A DNA stretch of 64,000 nucleotides from Bin5 sp965242905. Lineage in GTDB: Bacteria > Chloroflexota > Anaerolineae > Caldilineales > Caldilineaceae. Of this stretch, positions 55,537-63,571 are shown one piece after another (the stretch's first letter is position 1; each line of letters begins with the position of its first letter). The position numbers and the translations under genes are program-made. The stretch is from contig CBDETM010000002.1 of NCBI GenBank assembly GCA_965242905.1, positions 2,976,001 through 3,040,000 of the forward strand, in the 5' to 3' direction. The notes beneath the pieces were generated by a model, which saw nothing but the letters and a program-made list of their open reading frames with translations, made no database searches and was not told where the DNA came from.

Positions 55537-57027
55537 CTATGTTGATGCTTCCCGCCCGCCATCCGCGCCCGCCACGCTCCAGGACTGCACGCGGCTGACC
55601 AGATGGGCCGGCAGTCTGCCCTCGATCAGTGTCCCCTTCTCGGTATATTCCTCCCGTTCCACGCGGCCGTGCTCATACATCAGAGAAACCAGGTCGCCCT
55701 TACTGTAAGGCAGCAACAGCCGCAGCGGCGTCATCGTTTCCTTCAGCTTCCCATCCACTTCCGCCAGCAGTTCCGGGATGCCTTCCCCTGTGCGGGCGCT
55801 GATCTGTACAGGAGAAGTGTACTCCTGCAGCGCATGGCGCAACTGTGCCGCAAGGCCGGGCTCTCCTTGACCTGCCGAGTAGACCAGGTCGATCTTGTTC
55901 AGTGCCGTCACAAGCGGTTTGTCGCCGGCACCCAACTCCTCCAACATCTCCTCCACCGCGGTTACCTGCTCATCAGCGTTGGGATGCGAGATATCCACCA
56001 CGTGCAGCAGCAGGTCTGCCTCGGTGATCTCCTCCAGCGTCGCCCGGAACGCCGCCACCAGCGCCGTCGGCAGCTTCTGGATGAAACCGACCGTGTCCGT
56101 GAACAGGGCCGTGCGCGCACTCGGCAACTCCACGCGACGCGTGGTCGGGTCCAGGGTGGCAAACAGCTGGTCCTGGGCCAGCACGCCGGCATCGCTGACC
56201 GCATTCAGCAGCGTGCTCTTGCCCGCGTTCGTGTAACCAACCACGACGATAACCGGCGTCGACGACTTCTGCCGGCGCTGTCGGTAGCGTTCACGGTGGT
56301 GGCGTACCTCCTCCAGCTCCCGCTTGAGATGCGCGATCCGGCGGCCAATCTCCCGCCGGTCCACTTCCAGCTGCGTTTCACCGGGTCCGCGCACACCGAC
56401 CCCGCCGCTCGCGCCGCCGGCCCGTCCACCCGCCTGCCGCGCCAGGTGAGTCCACGCCCGGGTCAGCCGCGGCAGCCGGTACTCGTACTGGGCCAGCTCC
56501 ACCTGCACCGCCCCTTCTTTGGTCTTGGCGTGCCGTGCAAAGATATCCAGGATCAGGGCTGTGCGGTCGATCACCTTCACCTCCTGCCCCAGCACCCGCT
56601 CGATTTCGCGCTGCTGGCGCGGCGAAAGCTCTTCGTCGAAGATCACCACATTCGCGCCCAACTCCAGGACCAGCGTCTTCAGTTCGCCCAGTTTGCCCGC
56701 GCCGATGAACGTAGCCGGGTGGGGATGTTGGAGCCGCTGCGTCAGCTCTCCCTCCACCTCCAGTCCCGCCGTCCCGGCCAGCAAGGTCAGCTCGCTGAGC
56801 GAGTCCTCCATCGAGAGGATACCGGGCTGACCCGCCAGGCTAACGCCGACCAGGACCGCCGTCTCCTCCGGCTTGTCCGTCAGAATCAGGCCCTGGTCAT
56901 CCCGCACGACTGCGCCAAGCCCGCCTTCGCCTGCACCGGTAAAGTCATCGACCGCGGTCAGGCCGCCTGAACGGTTTGCGTGTTGATTTTCTGACATTCG
57001 ATTAACTGTGCCTTTCACAGCGTTCAT
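55537..57027 (-). CDS. hflX: GTPase HflX
   Basis: A ribosome-splitting GTPase involved in heat-shock and hibernation responses. The N-terminal glycine-rich domain includes ATFIGAGKLGELK and FDEELSPRQQREIERVLG. RAGGASGGVGVRGPGETQLE is the family's linker signature. G1 is VVGYTNAGKSTLLN, G3 DTVGFI and G4 NKID. 496 residues, with a 30-residue variable N-terminal leader. An ATG at 56997 is an alternative start. Confidence 0.95.
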   Translation of the reverse strand: MNAVKGTVNRMSENQHANRSGGLTAVDDFTGAGEGGLGAVVRDDQGLILTDKPEETAVLVGVSLAGQPGILSMEDSLSELTLLAGTAGLEVEGELTQRLQHPHPATFIGAGKLGELKTLVLELGANVVIFDEELSPRQQREIERVLGQEVKVIDRTALILDIFARHAKTKEGAVQVELAQYEYRLPRLTRAWTHLARQAGGRAGGASGGVGVRGPGETQLEVDRREIGRRIAHLKRELEEVRHHRERYRQRRQKSSTPVIVVVGYTNAGKSTLLNAVSDAGVLAQDQLFATLDPTTRRVELPSARTALFTDTVGFIQKLPTALVAAFRATLEEITEADLLLHVVDISHPNADEQVTAVEEMLEELGAGDKPLVTALNKIDLVYSAGQGEPGLAAQLRHALQEYTSPVQISARTGEGIPELLAEVDGKLKETMTPLRLLLPYSKGDLVSLMYEHGRVEREEYTEKGTLIEGRLPAHLVSRVQSWSVAGADGGREAST

Positions 57028-57176
57028 CCATGGGGGGATGTCAATGTGCCCGCTGATAGGCTAACGCTGTACTACAGTGCAACAAATCCAATCACAAGCC
57101 GCCGCCAGGCATGAGTGGCTTCCAACGGCGGCAATTCCATATACGTTCACAAGCTATTCGTTGGAGGGCATCTGCT

Positions 57177-57342
57177 GCGCCTCCTTCTGCGGGCCTGGGG
57201 CCCGATAAGCCATCGTTCACAAAGTGGTTAGGCCAGGAGAGCGCTGCTGACAAAAGTGGCGGCGAGCAAAGCCGCGTCATGCCAGGCCCGGCAAGATTCG
57301 CACATTGTACACGATTTCGCCATTTCGCGCCCGTCGCCGAAG
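57177..57342 (+). repeat. Diverged direct repeat, left copy
   Basis: This 166-bp stretch aligns without net gaps to 58795-58960 (constant offset 1618), roughly three quarters identical by eye; both contain GACAAAAGTGGCG. The two copies flank the broken MFS gene. They may be the ends of a decayed element or a segmental duplication. Confidence 0.6.
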
Positions 57343-57347
57343 CCTAC

Positions 57348-57690
57348 GGGTGCAGTCCAAAGCGGGGCTTAGTTCTCCCACACCTCTGGCAGCAACTAAA
57401 CCACATCCATTCCACGATCAACGCCGAGGCAAGGAAAGCGCCTTCTCTGACCTCTAACCCCTGGCCCCTAGCCCCTGCAGTTCTGGGCGGTCGGGCCTAT
57501 TCGGCCCTCCCTTGTGCGGGGGCGGAGCCCCCGCAACGCCCCCTCTCCTACAACATGCCTAGTGGACCGGGTGTCGATATTGGTGACGGGTGCCTAATCG
57601 AAAGTGTCCAGCCAGACCACGTCCCGCCAGTCCCATCAAATTACCGTAGGTGCCGGCCTTGTGCCTGCCCTGGAACCCGCTCTCACCCAC
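57348..57690 (+). mobile_element. MITE-like element, copy 4 (truncated)
   Basis: It begins GGGTGCAGTCCA and follows copies 1-2 through the central GC-rich palindromes to about 57690, where similarity ends. The right terminal repeat is missing. The loop of the central palindrome is flipped (GGGGGCGGAGCCCCC instead of GGGGGCTCCGCCCCC) relative to its orientation. It starts 5 bp after the left direct repeat. Confidence 0.7.
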
Positions 57691-57824
57691 AGCGGGACTG
57701 TTGACGGTATAAGTTCGATGATGCCAGCCGCGGGACGAAGCTGACATTGACACTCTGGTTCATATTCAGTCTGAAGGCGTAACGCCCAGTAGCCCACTTC
57801 ACGGCTTCGTCCGGCCCGAATCTG

Positions 57825-57947
57825 ATGGATTTTGCGGATGTTGCCAGTGCCTATGACCGGCAGCTTGATAGACTGAACAGATTCGTCCAGGAGCTAGAGC
57901 AGAAAGAGGTGTCTGCCCCGGACATACCCACCGCCTGGATCGTTTAA
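57825..57947 (+). CDS. Possible 40-residue protein or remnant
   Basis: ATG 57825 opens MDFADVASAYDRQLDRLNRF and ends at 57947, 3 nt before the MFS fragment start. It is amphipathic and helical-looking but matches nothing I know, and has no strong ribosome-binding site. It may be the N-terminal piece of a decayed gene. Confidence 0.25.
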   Translation: MDFADVASAYDRQLDRLNRFVQELEQKEVSAPDIPTAWIV

Positions 57948-57950
57948 ACA

Positions 57951-58739
57951 ATGGACCTGCTGATCTGGGGCGCCTGGTATGCCGAGGACAGCGGTTCGGT
58001 AGCGCGGAATGATGCTGCTCAACTTGCCGCGCGGGCGGACACGGCAGGCGTGGGACTCGCATTCGCCGTGGTAGCCGGCGCTTTTCTCATCTCCTCCCTA
58101 CTGCTTGCCTTTCTGCGGCTGAAGCCGGCGGTGCCAAACAGCAAAAGCCGCGCTGCCGAAGACAAGGACGGCGGCAGCATCTGGGCCTCAATTGGCGAAG
58201 GGTTTCGGTTTGTGCGGTCTGACGCCGCCATGTTTACACTCTTTCTTCTTATCGCCGCAATCGAGCTCTTTGTGCAGGGGCCGGTCATCGTCGGGATTCC
58301 GGTCTTGGCAAATACCCAGGTCCCGCAGGGCGCATTGGCAGTCGGCATCATCTCCTCCGCCTATGCCGCCGGCGCCTTGCTCGGCGCCGTATTAGCCGGG
58401 GCGTTGCCTACCCCCAAAAGGCGGCTGGGCCACTTTCTCGTCATTACCTATGTCCTCAGCGGCATTCTGATCATGCCCTTTGGCTTCCTGACCGCCACCT
58501 GGCTTGCCGCCGCTCTGGTTGCCGCAATCGGCGTCATGGGCGGATACACCAACATCATATTCACGACCTGGCTGCAGGCGCGAACGCCCCAAAAAGTGAT
58601 GGGCCGCGTCATGAGCCTCCTCATGATCGCCTCAACAGGTCTCTCCCCAATTTCAAACGCCGTCTCCGGCGCCATGATGGCCCTGCTTTCCCTAGCCGCC
58701 GGCACGCGACGGGAAATAGCCGAGATGAAAATGGCTTAA
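57951..58739 (+). pseudogene. Truncated MFS transporter
   Basis: The open frame (262 residues) has about six to seven hydrophobic segments and the pattern LLGAVLAGALPTPKRRLGHF, with a C-terminal RTPQKVMGRVMSLLMIASTGLSPISNA typical of MFS_3/EntS-like exporters. Only the central and later part of a normal 400-residue, 12-helix transporter is present; the first half is missing and the C terminus stops early after RREIAEMKMA. It is therefore probably non-functional, and it is flanked by a diverged direct repeat. Confidence 0.7.
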
Positions 58740-59114
58740 AGTCTGCGCCAAAGGGAGTACCAAGTACGGAGCACAGGTCAATGTCAGTTTCAACTGCGCC
58801 TCCATCTGTGGGAATAGGGCCAGTGAAGCCATCTTCCAAAAAGTTACTCGGCTAGCAGCGCGCAACTGACAAAAGTGGCGACGAGCCGAACCGCGGCAAG
58901 CCAAGCCCACAAGATTCACATACTGTACGCGACTTCATCAATTCGCGTCCGTCTGTGAAGCAAAGGACGGTAAGCGCAACTGTAGGGGCGGGATAGTTTG
59001 CAAAATGGGCCGAAACACAGCTGCCGCGGGACAGGAAAGGTGAATAGTTAGAGGGGCAGGTTTAGCGCCAAAGCTTAACACTTGACTGCCCAAAGTACGA
59101 CCCCTCCTGAGAAG
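58740..59114. other. Spacer containing the right direct-repeat copy
   Basis: No gene recognised. The repeat copy at 58795-58960 is the only structure seen. Confidence 0.4.
58795..58960 (+). repeat. Diverged direct repeat, right copy
   Basis: Counterpart of 57177-57342 at a constant 1618-bp offset. It lies just downstream of the truncated MFS gene. Confidence 0.6.
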
Positions 59115-59336
59115 CTAGTGCGCAGTTTCAAGCATTGAAAGAGCCGTTGGCAATCGACTAAGCTTCCATTTGGTTGAACCAGCCACTCCACTGGAATGCG
59201 TCGATGGTGATGCACGCCGTACAAGCCTACCGGGAAGACAGCCACGCGGAAGGAGTTTGTTAAGCAGTGCCGAGCCCAAATGTGTTTGAAGTCTGCGAAA
59301 AATGTACATCTCTAGAGGGTGCAACTCTTGAGGCAT
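59115..59336 (-). CDS. Possible 73-residue protein downstream of the coiled-coil pair
   Basis: ATG 59336 has an AGGAG ribosome-binding site at 7-8 nt and lies 18 nt after the stop of the 709-residue gene, fitting an operon end. The product begins MPQELHPLEMYIFRRLQTHL and ends without recognisable motifs. A +1 frame stays open past this gene's stop, so a frameshift is possible. I cannot assign a family. Confidence 0.35.
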   Translation of the reverse strand: MPQELHPLEMYIFRRLQTHLGSALLNKLLPRGCLPGRLVRRASPSTHSSGVAGSTKWKLSRLPTALSMLETAH

Positions 59337-59354
59337 GTCTCATCTCCTAGGCCT

Positions 59355-61484
59355 TCAATTCGTTGTCCCCAGCAACGAAAAAAGTATGCATAAGCCTGGA
59401 AGTCCCAGTAGCAACAGCACTAGTACCAACTTCCAACACCCACTTGCGCGGGGCGTTGACTGCTTCTCGACTGGAGTGTCAGGTGATGGCCAAGGTAAAG
59501 TGCGGTCATCTGGTATGTTCTCTTCTGGAATTTCGGTCTCATGAATGGAAGCCTCTTCAGCAGCGTCCGGTTCGTCTCGTATGTTTTCGTCTAATGTTTC
59601 GACCTTATGAATAATGGTCTCTTCGGCGGCGTCCTGCCTTTCTGCTTGCCGCAGGGATAGTATTTCAGCTCGAGCTTGTAACAGAAGGACAATCTGTAAT
59701 CTGAGCCTATCCTTGAGGTTAGCAGCCAGTTCGGCCGCAACTTGCTCTTTGGCAGTCTGCCTTGCAGTCCTTTCGGCGGCGTCTCGGCCCAATTCCTTCT
59801 GCTGGGCGAACACTTCGGCAGCGTTCTGTACTTTCGTCTTTTGGCGAACCGATTCTTTGGCAGCCGTCAGTTCCTTTGTCTTCTGGCGAACCGTTTCTTC
59901 GGCAGACTCCAACTCCCTTGTCTTCTGGCGAACCGTTTCTTCGACTGTGGCTAGTTCCGTCGCCTTTTGGCGAGCCGCTTCTTCGGCAGTTGCCAGTTCC
60001 AATGCCCTCTGTCGTGCCGCTCTCTTTGCTATTACCTGCTCCTCAGCTTTCTGACGAGCAGGTGTTTCCACTAAGAGCCATTCTTCGGCCTTCTGACGAT
60101 CCGCGGCCTTTGCTGCGACCAGTTCCTCCGCCTTCTGAAAGGCCACTGCCTCCGCCGCGACCCATTCCTCAGCTTTCCGATGGGCGGCGGCTTTTGCTAT
60201 GACCCATTCTCTTGCATTCGTGTAGGCCACCGATCTATCTGGCTTTCGTGCCTTCTCCATCTTACGAACAGCGGCTTCCGCTTCGATCAATTTTTCTGCT
60301 ATCTGACGCGCGGCGATTCTTGCAGCGCCCTGTTCCCTTGCCTTCTTGCGAACAACCGCTTCGGTCGTGACCATCTCCCTTGATTTCTGACGCGCGGCTT
60401 CTCTTGCTGCCTCCCGCTCTTCTGCCTTCTGTTGGGCTACAGCTTCGGCCGCGTTCCTTTCTTCTGCCTTTATTTTGACAGTTGTTTCAGTTGCGATCCT
60501 TTCTTCTGCCTTCTGTTGGGCCATGGCCCTGGCTGTGGCTCTTTCTTTTGCACTCCTCTTGACAACTGCTTCAGCCGCGTTCCTTTCCTCTACCTTTTGA
60601 CGAAAAATCGCTTCAGCTATATTTCGTTCTTCTAACTTTTGACGGGCCCATAAAGTCGCCGTGAACCACTTCTCGGTCCGGGAATCATGCTTCAGTATCC
60701 GCAGCATGATTTCTTCCTCCGGTGTGACGTGTTTATCCATCGGTGTCACGTCCTGCTCTGGCGGAGCGATATTCAGTGGCAAGCAGCAGCTCTTAATCGC
60801 CCATCGCGCGGCCTCAGCCGAAAAGCCAAACCTCCGTTGAAAGCGTTGAAGAAGCCATTGTCCGTGAACTGTAGATAATTGAGATGTTGTGTGTATGCAC
60901 TTATGAGAAGACTCCTTCTGTGGTACGCTGACTAGCAGTAGTTCTACAGGAACTCGTGCGTGCAACGCGTGAACCAACAGGAATCGTTCTCTGGCGTACG
61001 GCCCGCAGAGGTCGGCCAGAAGGGCATCGACACGCGCGGGGTCTATGAGTATCGCCGGGCCGTAGTCTGCTATCAGCTGGCACAGAACGCGTTGAGGCGC
61101 ATCAGAGAGCGCATTTCGACTGTCATCAAGTTCACGGTAACCGTCGTGGGGGCCGTTTTGAGCAAAAGGAACGATATCCATGACCGCAGACCAACTGTCG
61201 ATCGCCCAGTGGGCGGCCTCTGTAGAAATGCCATACCGACTCTCCAGACGCTGGGAGAGCCGCTGTCCATGGATTGCTCTGCCCTGCGATTGAGCTAACA
61301 ACTCCGTCGGGATGCGCTCCCGCATTGCCTGGACAATAAGGAAGCGTTCCCTGTTATACTCACCGCAAAGATCGGCCAGGAAGGCATCCACACGTTCAGG
61401 TTCATTTAGCAACGTAGGGCCATAGTCAGCGTACAGTTTGCGCAGAATGTGCTGGGGAAGTGAATCCATCGCTGGTTGCATCAT
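59355..61484 (-). CDS. Tail-anchored coiled-coil protein with two N-terminal repeat modules
   Basis: A 709-residue protein (start ATG 61484; ATG 61469 gives MDSLPQHILRKL, matching its paralog's start). Two copies of a helical module cover about residues 7-105 and 128-240, with the pattern RVDAFLADLCG...ERF...EAAHWAIDSW. After EEIMLRILKHDSRTEKW at about 258-273 comes a coiled coil of about 340 residues in 14-residue Ala/Arg/Gln/Lys/Glu units such as ARQKAEEWVAAEA. An acidic stretch and one transmembrane segment (685-706) end the chain. It is a paralog of the upstream gene at 63569. I know no name for the module; its function is unknown. Confidence 0.7.
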   Translation of the reverse strand: MMQPAMDSLPQHILRKLYADYGPTLLNEPERVDAFLADLCGEYNRERFLIVQAMRERIPTELLAQSQGRAIHGQRLSQRLESRYGISTEAAHWAIDSWSAVMDIVPFAQNGPHDGYRELDDSRNALSDAPQRVLCQLIADYGPAILIDPARVDALLADLCGPYARERFLLVHALHARVPVELLLVSVPQKESSHKCIHTTSQLSTVHGQWLLQRFQRRFGFSAEAARWAIKSCCLPLNIAPPEQDVTPMDKHVTPEEEIMLRILKHDSRTEKWFTATLWARQKLEERNIAEAIFRQKVEERNAAEAVVKRSAKERATARAMAQQKAEERIATETTVKIKAEERNAAEAVAQQKAEEREAAREAARQKSREMVTTEAVVRKKAREQGAARIAARQIAEKLIEAEAAVRKMEKARKPDRSVAYTNAREWVIAKAAAHRKAEEWVAAEAVAFQKAEELVAAKAADRQKAEEWLLVETPARQKAEEQVIAKRAARQRALELATAEEAARQKATELATVEETVRQKTRELESAEETVRQKTKELTAAKESVRQKTKVQNAAEVFAQQKELGRDAAERTARQTAKEQVAAELAANLKDRLRLQIVLLLQARAEILSLRQAERQDAAEETIIHKVETLDENIRDEPDAAEEASIHETEIPEENIPDDRTLPWPSPDTPVEKQSTPRASGCWKLVLVLLLLGLPGLCILFSLLGTTN

Positions 61485-61592
61485 TCGTCCACTGGTCTAT
61501 GGAACACACTCCGCCATGAAGCTACAGATAGGTCCGCGATTCCGTTTCGATCCCGTCTACAGGTCAACTTCTCGCCGTTGTAACCAGTAATT
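61485..61592 (-). other. Spacer between the two coiled-coil genes
   Basis: A 108-bp gap with no clear promoter or terminator, compatible with one transcript. Confidence 0.4.
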
Positions 61593-63569
61593 CTAAAGTT
61601 CCTTGGTCTGGTAGCAAGGATGGTGGGGAGATCGTTTCAACCACAAATATTCGACCCTATCCGCTGATTGCAGCTTTCTCAGCCAAGAGACAGCATGCTC
61701 ATGCTCCCTGTCCAGGAAAGCAGCCACCTCGCGAGAGGTCATGGGTGTCGCTTTCAATATCTGTAATGTAGTTTCTTCCAACGCTATCAGGCGGGCAGCT
61801 TTTTCGGCTGCGGACTGCTCTTCGGCCTTTACGAGGACGGCTTTTTCGGCTATGGACTGCTCTTCGGCTTTGACGCGAGCGGCCTTTTCGGCTGCGGACT
61901 GCTCTTCGGCTCTGACGCGGGCGGCTTTTTCGGCTGCAGCCCACTCAAACATCCTCTGACGTTCCGCCTCTTTGGCCCCGATCCACTCCTTAATTTTCTG
62001 CAAGACCACCCCTTCGGCCGCGATCCATTCCGTTATTTTCTGATTCTCCGCCACTTTTGTCTCGACCCACGCTTCAGTCTTCCTCAGGACTACCGCTTCG
62101 GCTTCGGCCAACTCCTCTGTCTCATGACTTTCCGCCGCCTTGGCCCCGCTCCATCCCGCTAACTTCTGATGCTCCGCCACTTTGGCCTCGACCCACTCTT
62201 TAGCCTTTTGCAAAACAGCCTCTTCCGCTGCACTCCATTCTCTTGCCTTACGATCATCCGTTGCGTCCGTCGCCACCCACTCCTCGGCTTTCGTCAAGAC
62301 AATCTCTTGTGCTGCAATAGTCTCACTAGCCCTCTCGAGGGACACCGCCTTTTCCGCTTCCCGTATACTGGCTTTCTGACGAACGGCTCCATCAGCTGCT
62401 TCTCGTTCCTCTTCCTTCAGCCGAGCCACGGCTACCGCTTCATCCTTCTCTTTGGCCTTCTGACGAACGACTGCATCAGCTGCTTCGCGTTCCTCTGCTT
62501 TCTGTCGAGCCAAAGCTACCGCATCCTTTTGCTCTTCAGCTTTCTGACGAACGTCCTCAACAGCTGCTACTCGTTCCTCTGCCTTCAGCCGGGCCGCGGC
62601 GGCCGCTTCATCTTGTTTTTTGACTTTCTGACGAACTGCCTCTTCGGCCGCTACTCGTTCCTCTGCCTTCAGCCGGGCCGCGGCGATCGCTTCGTTATGC
62701 TCTTTGGACTTCTGGCGAGCCATTACCTCCGCTACGACCCAAGCCTTGGACCGCGGGTCATGCCCCCGAATCCGCAACATAATTTCATCCACTAACGTAA
62801 GAGGCTTGCCTGCCGTTGCAAGATTTTGCACAGGTAAAGCGATATTCACGGCGAAGGAGCAACTCTCAACCGCCCAACGCGCGGCTTCAGCCGAGAATCC
62901 ATACAAACTCTGCAAATGCTGGGAAAGCCAGTTGGCGTAGATTGCGATCCCGTGCGGGTGGATTAAGTGTGCCGCGAGAGCGCGTTCCCGCGGCGCGTGG
63001 ACCAATACCAGCTGTGCAGGAATATGCTCTCGCAACGCTTGGGCCACTATCAGTCGAGTAGGAATACGCTCCCGCAATGCGTGGAACAATAAGAACCGTT
63101 CTCTGGCAAAGGGGCCGCACAAGTCGGCTAAAAGAGCATCCACGCGCCAGGGTTCGTTCAACAGATCCGGTCCCCAATCTGTCAACAATTGACCTAACGT
63201 GCGCTGAGGGATATCTGAGAGCCTCCTAGGCCCGGCATAGGAGACTTCCTTGCCATTGAGGTTCGTAGATGCAACTGTAGGAGCGACATCCAGGGCAAAG
63301 GACCAACTCTCGACCGCCCATGCTGCGGCCTCAGCAGCAAGGCAATACCGCTGCTGCAAACGTTGTGAGCACGAACCGAGCCAATGCTCGACAGACCAGT
63401 TAGCAATAGAATTGCTCACCTGCAGCGCATGGCTCAGAATAAATCGCTCACAAAAATACGGACCGCAAAGGTCCGCTAGGAAGGCATCTACACGCGAGGG
63501 CTCATCGAGAAGAGCTGCACCGTGATCTACAACCAGTTGGCGCAAAACGCGCCGTGGCAGAGAGTGCAT
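61593..63569 (-). CDS. Coiled-coil protein with two N-terminal modules and a winged-helix-like tail
   Basis: A 658-residue protein. The N-terminal module is present twice, about residues 1-97 and 117-245, with SRVDAFLADLCG and WRVDALLADLCG in the copies. Module 2 contains a 14-residue tandem triplication (164-205). A linker, DEIMLRIRGHDPRSKAW at about 261-277, matches the paralog. The coiled coil (283-593) is built of 14- and 28-residue Ala/Glu/Arg/Trp units. The last 65 residues (594-658) look like a winged helix (LQILKATPMTSREVAAFLDR...YLWLKRSPHHPCYQ). The start is 2 nt after the stop of the upstream gene, so the two are tightly coupled. Function unknown. Confidence 0.72.
   Translation of the reverse strand: MHSLPRRVLRQLVVDHGAALLDEPSRVDAFLADLCGPYFCERFILSHALQVSNSIANWSVEHWLGSCSQRLQQRYCLAAEAAAWAVESWSFALDVAPTVASTNLNGKEVSYAGPRRLSDIPQRTLGQLLTDWGPDLLNEPWRVDALLADLCGPFARERFLLFHALRERIPTRLIVAQALREHIPAQLVLVHAPRERALAAHLIHPHGIAIYANWLSQHLQSLYGFSAEAARWAVESCSFAVNIALPVQNLATAGKPLTLVDEIMLRIRGHDPRSKAWVVAEVMARQKSKEHNEAIAAARLKAEERVAAEEAVRQKVKKQDEAAAAARLKAEERVAAVEDVRQKAEEQKDAVALARQKAEEREAADAVVRQKAKEKDEAVAVARLKEEEREAADGAVRQKASIREAEKAVSLERASETIAAQEIVLTKAEEWVATDATDDRKAREWSAAEEAVLQKAKEWVEAKVAEHQKLAGWSGAKAAESHETEELAEAEAVVLRKTEAWVETKVAENQKITEWIAAEGVVLQKIKEWIGAKEAERQRMFEWAAAEKAARVRAEEQSAAEKAARVKAEEQSIAEKAVLVKAEEQSAAEKAARLIALEETTLQILKATPMTSREVAAFLDREHEHAVSWLRKLQSADRVEYLWLKRSPHHPCYQTKEL
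61791..61934 (-). repeat. 42-bp tandem repeats in the 658-residue gene
   Basis: Three full units and part of a fourth encode AEKAARVKAEEQS-like 14-mers (residues 546-593). The DNA similarity between units points to recent unequal amplification. Confidence 0.75.
62343..62678 (-). repeat. 84-bp tandem repeats in the 658-residue gene
   Basis: Four units of 28 residues (298-325, 326-353, 354-381, 382-409), each with ARLKAEERVAA followed by VRQKAEEQ. They are two-heptad-pair multiples, consistent with coiled-coil extension. Confidence 0.7.
62955..63080 (-). repeat. Triplicated 42-bp segment in module 2
   Basis: Residues 164-177, 178-191 and 192-205 are related 14-mers beginning ALRERIPTR, ALREHIPAQ and APRERALAA. 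The expansion occurs inside a globular module, not the coiled coil. Confidence 0.6.
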
Positions 63570-63571
63570 CG

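Noticed and set aside
55603..56970. 455-codon plus-strand frame opposite hflX
   Set aside because: Antisense to a fully supported GTPase gene; composition Arg/Gln/Leu-rich without motifs.
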